From Nitrospirota bacterium (lineage in GTDB: Bacteria > Nitrospirota > CAKKRA01 > 9FT-COMBO-42-15), in contig JACPZJ010000117.1 of NCBI GenBank assembly GCA_016195585.1, forward strand, positions 1-8,187: a DNA stretch of 8,187 nucleotides. The letters run 5' to 3'. Shown here in pieces: positions 6,318-8,187 of the stretch. The stretch's first letter is position 1. The number at the start of each line of letters is the position of its first letter. The notes beneath the pieces were generated by a model. That model was not told the origin of the DNA. It made no database searches and saw only the letters and a program-made list of their open reading frames with translations. Position numbers and translations under genes: made by a program.

Positions 6318-6481
6318 TTATTGCCTCTGCCATGCCGCGCCTGCCGCAGGTGCACTGGGCTTATTCTCAAATCTGGTATACTTGTCAATATATGCGAGTT
6401 TTACTGTGCCGGTAGGGCCATTCCTCTGTTTTCCTATTATTGCCTCTGCCATGCCGCGCCTGCCGCAGGTGCACTGGGCTT
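6244..6481. repeat. Perfect 119-bp tandem duplication in the 3' end of dnaB
   Basis: Units 6244-6362 and 6363-6481 are identical over all 119 bases, and identity stops immediately at both outer edges. Each unit encodes the DnaB C-terminal block from AQCTCGRRG to TRFEN. Since 119 is not divisible by three, the second unit is read in another frame. Deleting one unit brings the start at 7562 into frame with the stop at 6229-6231. Perfect identity means a very recent event or an artefact. Confidence 0.98.
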
Positions 6482-7562
6482 TGGCAATTACAGGGATGCT
6501 TAGCTCCTTCGCAAGCGCCTTTAATGAACGCGATATCTCTGATATCTCCTGCTCCCTCGTATCTGCCCTTCCCCTGCCCTTCATCAACTGCATGTAATCA
6601 ACAATAATAAGGCCAAGCCCATGCTCTGCCTTTAACCTCCTTGCCTTTGCCCTCATCTCAATTACTGACAAGGCAGAGGAATCATCAATAAATATTGGCG
6701 CCTCTGAAAGCCTGCCTGCAGCAGTTGTAAGTTTTGGCCAGTCTGTTTTGCCGAGATAGCCTGAGCGGAGTTTATGGGCATCAACCCTTGCCTCTGAGCA
6801 GAGCATCCTGAGTACAAGCTGTTCCTTTGTCATCTCAAGGCTGAAGACGGCAGCAGGCGTCTGTTTTTCAATCCCTACATACTGGGTAACACACATGGCA
6901 AAGGCAGTCTTTCCCATGCCCGGCCTTCCTGCAACTATTATCAGGTCACCCGGCTGAAACCCTGATGTCATCACATCAAAGTCCAAAAAGCCTGTAGCAA
7001 GGCCTGTAACCATCTCCTTTTTTTCATAGAGCCTTTCAATGGTCTCAAAGCTGCTCCTTACAATGTCCTTAACATTAACAAAAGAGGGTTTGATCCTCTT
7101 TTCTGATATGGCAAAGATATTTTTCTCTGCATAATCAAGGAGCTCCTCCACATCATGGCTGTTTTCATAACTCGTTGTAACAATCTCGGTAGCGGTATTT
7201 ATCAGGTTTCTCAGCATCGCCTTTTCATGCACAAGTTTTGAGTGGTATTTTATATTAGCGGCAGTAGGCACAATATTAACAAGCACTGCAAGATACGATG
7301 ATCCCCCTATTAACTCCAGCTCACCCTTCTTTTGAAGGTGATCTGTGAGTGTAATCAGGTCTATGGCATCGCCCTTTTCATAGAGATCAAGCATGGCTGT
7401 ATAAATCCTGCGGTGTGTATCTTTATAGAAATCATCCACATCCACGATTTCAATGGCCTTATTCAGGGCAGCATTGTCCATGAGTATTGCGCCGAGCACA
7501 GACTGCTCTGCCTCTATATTTTGCGGCGGGAGCTTCTGTAAGGCAACATCAATGGTATCCAT
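6318..7562 (-). CDS. dnaB: Replicative DNA helicase DnaB, 3' end rearranged and frameshifted
   Basis: This is the hexameric 5'-3' helicase of the replication fork. The 414-aa reading frame starts at an ATG 7 nt after a TTTGGAGG site. Residues ~10-110 are the DnaB N-terminal domain (LPPQNIEAEQSVLGAIL) and ~180-360 the RecA-like core: Walker A GRPGMGKT (212-219), SLEM (241-244) and Walker B LGLIIVDYMQL. After VIA (residue 360) the family would continue with the SQLNR and DLRESGxIEQDAD motifs (H3/H4). Here it jumps after a few residues to GMAEAIIGKQRNGPTG, so about 40-50 residues are absent. The conserved KQR (378-380) arginine-finger motif remains. From residue 401 the frame is shifted by a 119-bp tandem duplication, giving 14 aberrant residues. 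The normal end (FENLEKR, stop 6229-6231) lies out of frame downstream. As written it is probably non-functional; sequencing or assembly error is a real alternative. Confidence 0.9.
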   Translation of the reverse strand: MDTIDVALQKLPPQNIEAEQSVLGAILMDNAALNKAIEIVDVDDFYKDTHRRIYTAMLDLYEKGDAIDLITLTDHLQKKGELELIGGSSYLAVLVNIVPTAANIKYHSKLVHEKAMLRNLINTATEIVTTSYENSHDVEELLDYAEKNIFAISEKRIKPSFVNVKDIVRSSFETIERLYEKKEMVTGLATGFLDFDVMTSGFQPGDLIIVAGRPGMGKTAFAMCVTQYVGIEKQTPAAVFSLEMTKEQLVLRMLCSEARVDAHKLRSGYLGKTDWPKLTTAAGRLSEAPIFIDDSSALSVIEMRAKARRLKAEHGLGLIIVDYMQLMKGRGRADTREQEISEISRSLKALAKELSIPVIAKAQCTCGRRGMAEAIIGKQRNGPTGTVKLAYIDKYTRFENKPSAPAAGAAWQRQ

Positions 7563-7587
7563 AGGACTACCTCCAAAAAACAGTTGT

Positions 7588-7593
7588 ATTATA
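7588..7593 (-). promoter_or_regulatory. Possible -10 element for dnaB
   Basis: Exact TATAAT on the minus strand, 25 bases before the dnaB ATG, would give a short leader containing the GGAGG site. No acceptable -35 is present at 16-18 nt; that position is occupied by the 9-bp repeats. Either an activator helps or dnaB is read from the upstream gene. Confidence 0.3.
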
Positions 7594-7616
7594 GGTCCTA
7601 TAGGTCATATAGGACA
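7590..7616. repeat. Short tandem array of a 9-bp unit upstream of dnaB
   Basis: There are three consecutive 9-mers: TATAGGTCC, TATAGGTCA and TATAGGACA, followed by a partial fourth beginning TATA. The first junction makes the 8-bp palindrome CCTATAGG (7597-7604). Another ATAGGAC occurs at 7561-7567 over the dnaB start. The array covers the place where a dnaB -35 would lie, so it could be a regulator site or simply a microsatellite. Confidence 0.6.
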
Positions 7617-7661
7617 TATAATATTCCTTAGTATTTTAAGCCTGTAACCTGCGGCTTGCAA

Positions 7662-8187
7662 CTAAATAAAAAACTGGTCTATCTTAATCCTCTTCCTCTT
7701 ATTGCTTTCAGTGTCTATTAATAGGGCTTCGTCTTTCTTTAATTCCTTACTGCCGAGGACAACAACTTTTGGTATCCTCCATTCCTTTGCATAGGAGACC
7801 GAGTCTTTTAAGTCCCTTTTGATTATATCCCTTGCTGCATTGTAGCCCTTCTCCCTCAACGCCTTTGCAAGTTTTATGGCATTGCTCTTGTCCTTATTAA
7901 AATCAATAATAAGAAAATCCACCCCCCTGTTTTCAGGCTCAATACCCTGTGCCTCCATGGCAGCAATAAGCCTCTCCACATTAAATGCAAAACCTGTAGC
8001 CGGCGAAGGCTGGCCAAACCTGCTCAGGAGGCCGTCATATCTGCCACCGCTTCCAATCTCATAGCCAATGCCTTTTACAAAGACCTCAAAGAGGATGCCG
8101 GAGTAATAATCAAACCCCCTCACCTCTGTCAGGTCAATTAATATGTATTCATCAAGGCCATAGAGCTTTAGTATCTTGTATACATCC
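7662..8187 (-). CDS. hisZ: ATP phosphoribosyltransferase regulatory subunit HisZ (C-terminal part)
   Basis: The C-terminal 174 aa of a class II histidyl-tRNA-synthetase-fold protein are visible; the gene runs off the right edge. HisZ lacks tRNA charging and activates short-form HisG, the first enzyme of histidine biosynthesis. The visible core has VRGFDYYSGILFE (22-34), IGSGGRYDGLL (44-54) and PATGFAFNVERL (62-73), a style closer to HisZ than to true HisRS, where RGLDYYT and GIERL forms are usual. Residues ~88-174 form an anticodon-binding-like alpha/beta domain (VDFLIIDF, ARDIIKRDLKDSVSYA, KVVVLGSKEL) that many but not all HisZ proteins keep. The frame is open past the GTG at 8123, so that codon is internal. 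No hisG is in the window. The alternative is histidyl-tRNA synthetase (hisS); the missing N-terminal motifs would decide. Confidence 0.7.
   Translation of the reverse strand, partial: DVYKILKLYGLDEYILIDLTEVRGFDYYSGILFEVFVKGIGYEIGSGGRYDGLLSRFGQPSPATGFAFNVERLIAAMEAQGIEPENRGVDFLIIDFNKDKSNAIKLAKALREKGYNAARDIIKRDLKDSVSYAKEWRIPKVVVLGSKELKKDEALLIDTESNKRKRIKIDQFFI

Noticed and set aside
6318..6560. DnaB intein or mobile insertion as the cause of the odd 3' end
   Set aside because: DnaB inteins add well over 100 residues with their own splicing motifs. Here sequence is lost and a short native segment is repeated, with no intein blocks or target-site duplication.
7638..7657. Rho-independent terminator after the HisZ-like gene (AAGCC ... 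GGCTT)
   Set aside because: The stem is only 5 bp with a 10-nt loop and is followed by A rather than T residues on the relevant strand.
1..8187. CRISPR arrays, tRNA or rRNA genes, insertion sequences and phage genes
   Set aside because: No regularly spaced repeats, cloverleaf-like sequences, rRNA segments, transposase or phage motifs were seen on either strand.

Overview
The window reads as chromosomal DNA from a Gram-negative bacterium. The evidence is a lipoprotein signal, a TatA subunit, a DnaB replicative helicase and a histidine-pathway gene of the HisZ type. Codon use is rich in AGG/AGA for Arg and ATA for Ile, and the promoters are good sigma-70-type matches. This would suit an uncultured Nitrospirota- or deltaproteobacteria-like lineage, but that placement is an impression from protein style and was not tested. 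I see no phage, insertion sequence, CRISPR array, tRNA or rRNA.

Layout. (1) Positions 1-183, minus strand: the first ~60 codons of a membrane-anchored or secreted protein that runs off the left edge. (2) Positions 184-366: a divergent promoter region. (3) Positions 367-2316, plus strand: a lipoprotein of HEAT-like repeats followed by about nine TPRs, the only plus-strand gene. Its 3' end overlaps the next gene tail-to-tail by 17 bp. (4) Positions 6163-2300, minus strand: a tight five-gene operon. In transcription order it holds an unrecognised secreted protein, tatA, an aldehyde dehydrogenase, a CAP/SCP-domain secreted protein and a membrane-anchored zf-HC2 (anti-sigma-like) protein. Gaps are 1 to 12 bp, and a near-perfect promoter sits at the head (TTGACA, 18 nt, TATAAT). 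(5) Positions 7562-6229, minus strand: dnaB with a badly rearranged 3' end. (6) Positions 7662-8187, minus strand: the C-terminal part of a HisZ-like protein that runs off the right edge.

The genes do not form one obvious pathway. The five-gene operon has an envelope theme (two exported proteins, a Tat translocon subunit, a transmembrane zf-HC2 protein), with a soluble aldehyde dehydrogenase in the middle. The HEAT/TPR lipoprotein fits an outer-membrane scaffold but faces the operon convergently.

The strongest anomaly is in dnaB. A perfect 119-bp tandem duplication (6244-6362 and 6363-6481) shifts the frame near the C-terminus. Exactly at the outer edge of the duplication, about 40-50 residues covering most of helicase motifs H3/H4 are missing. 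Removing one copy restores the frame into a normal-looking C-terminus (FENLEKR, stop at 6229-6231) but does not restore the missing block. This is either real gene damage or, quite possibly, an assembly artefact. A second theme is start-codon placement: two genes have promoters that put transcription initiation at or within a few bases of the start codon, suggesting leaderless or near-leaderless mRNAs. I did not find a convincing new multi-gene system; the dnaB lesion and the start-site pattern are the points most worth checking.
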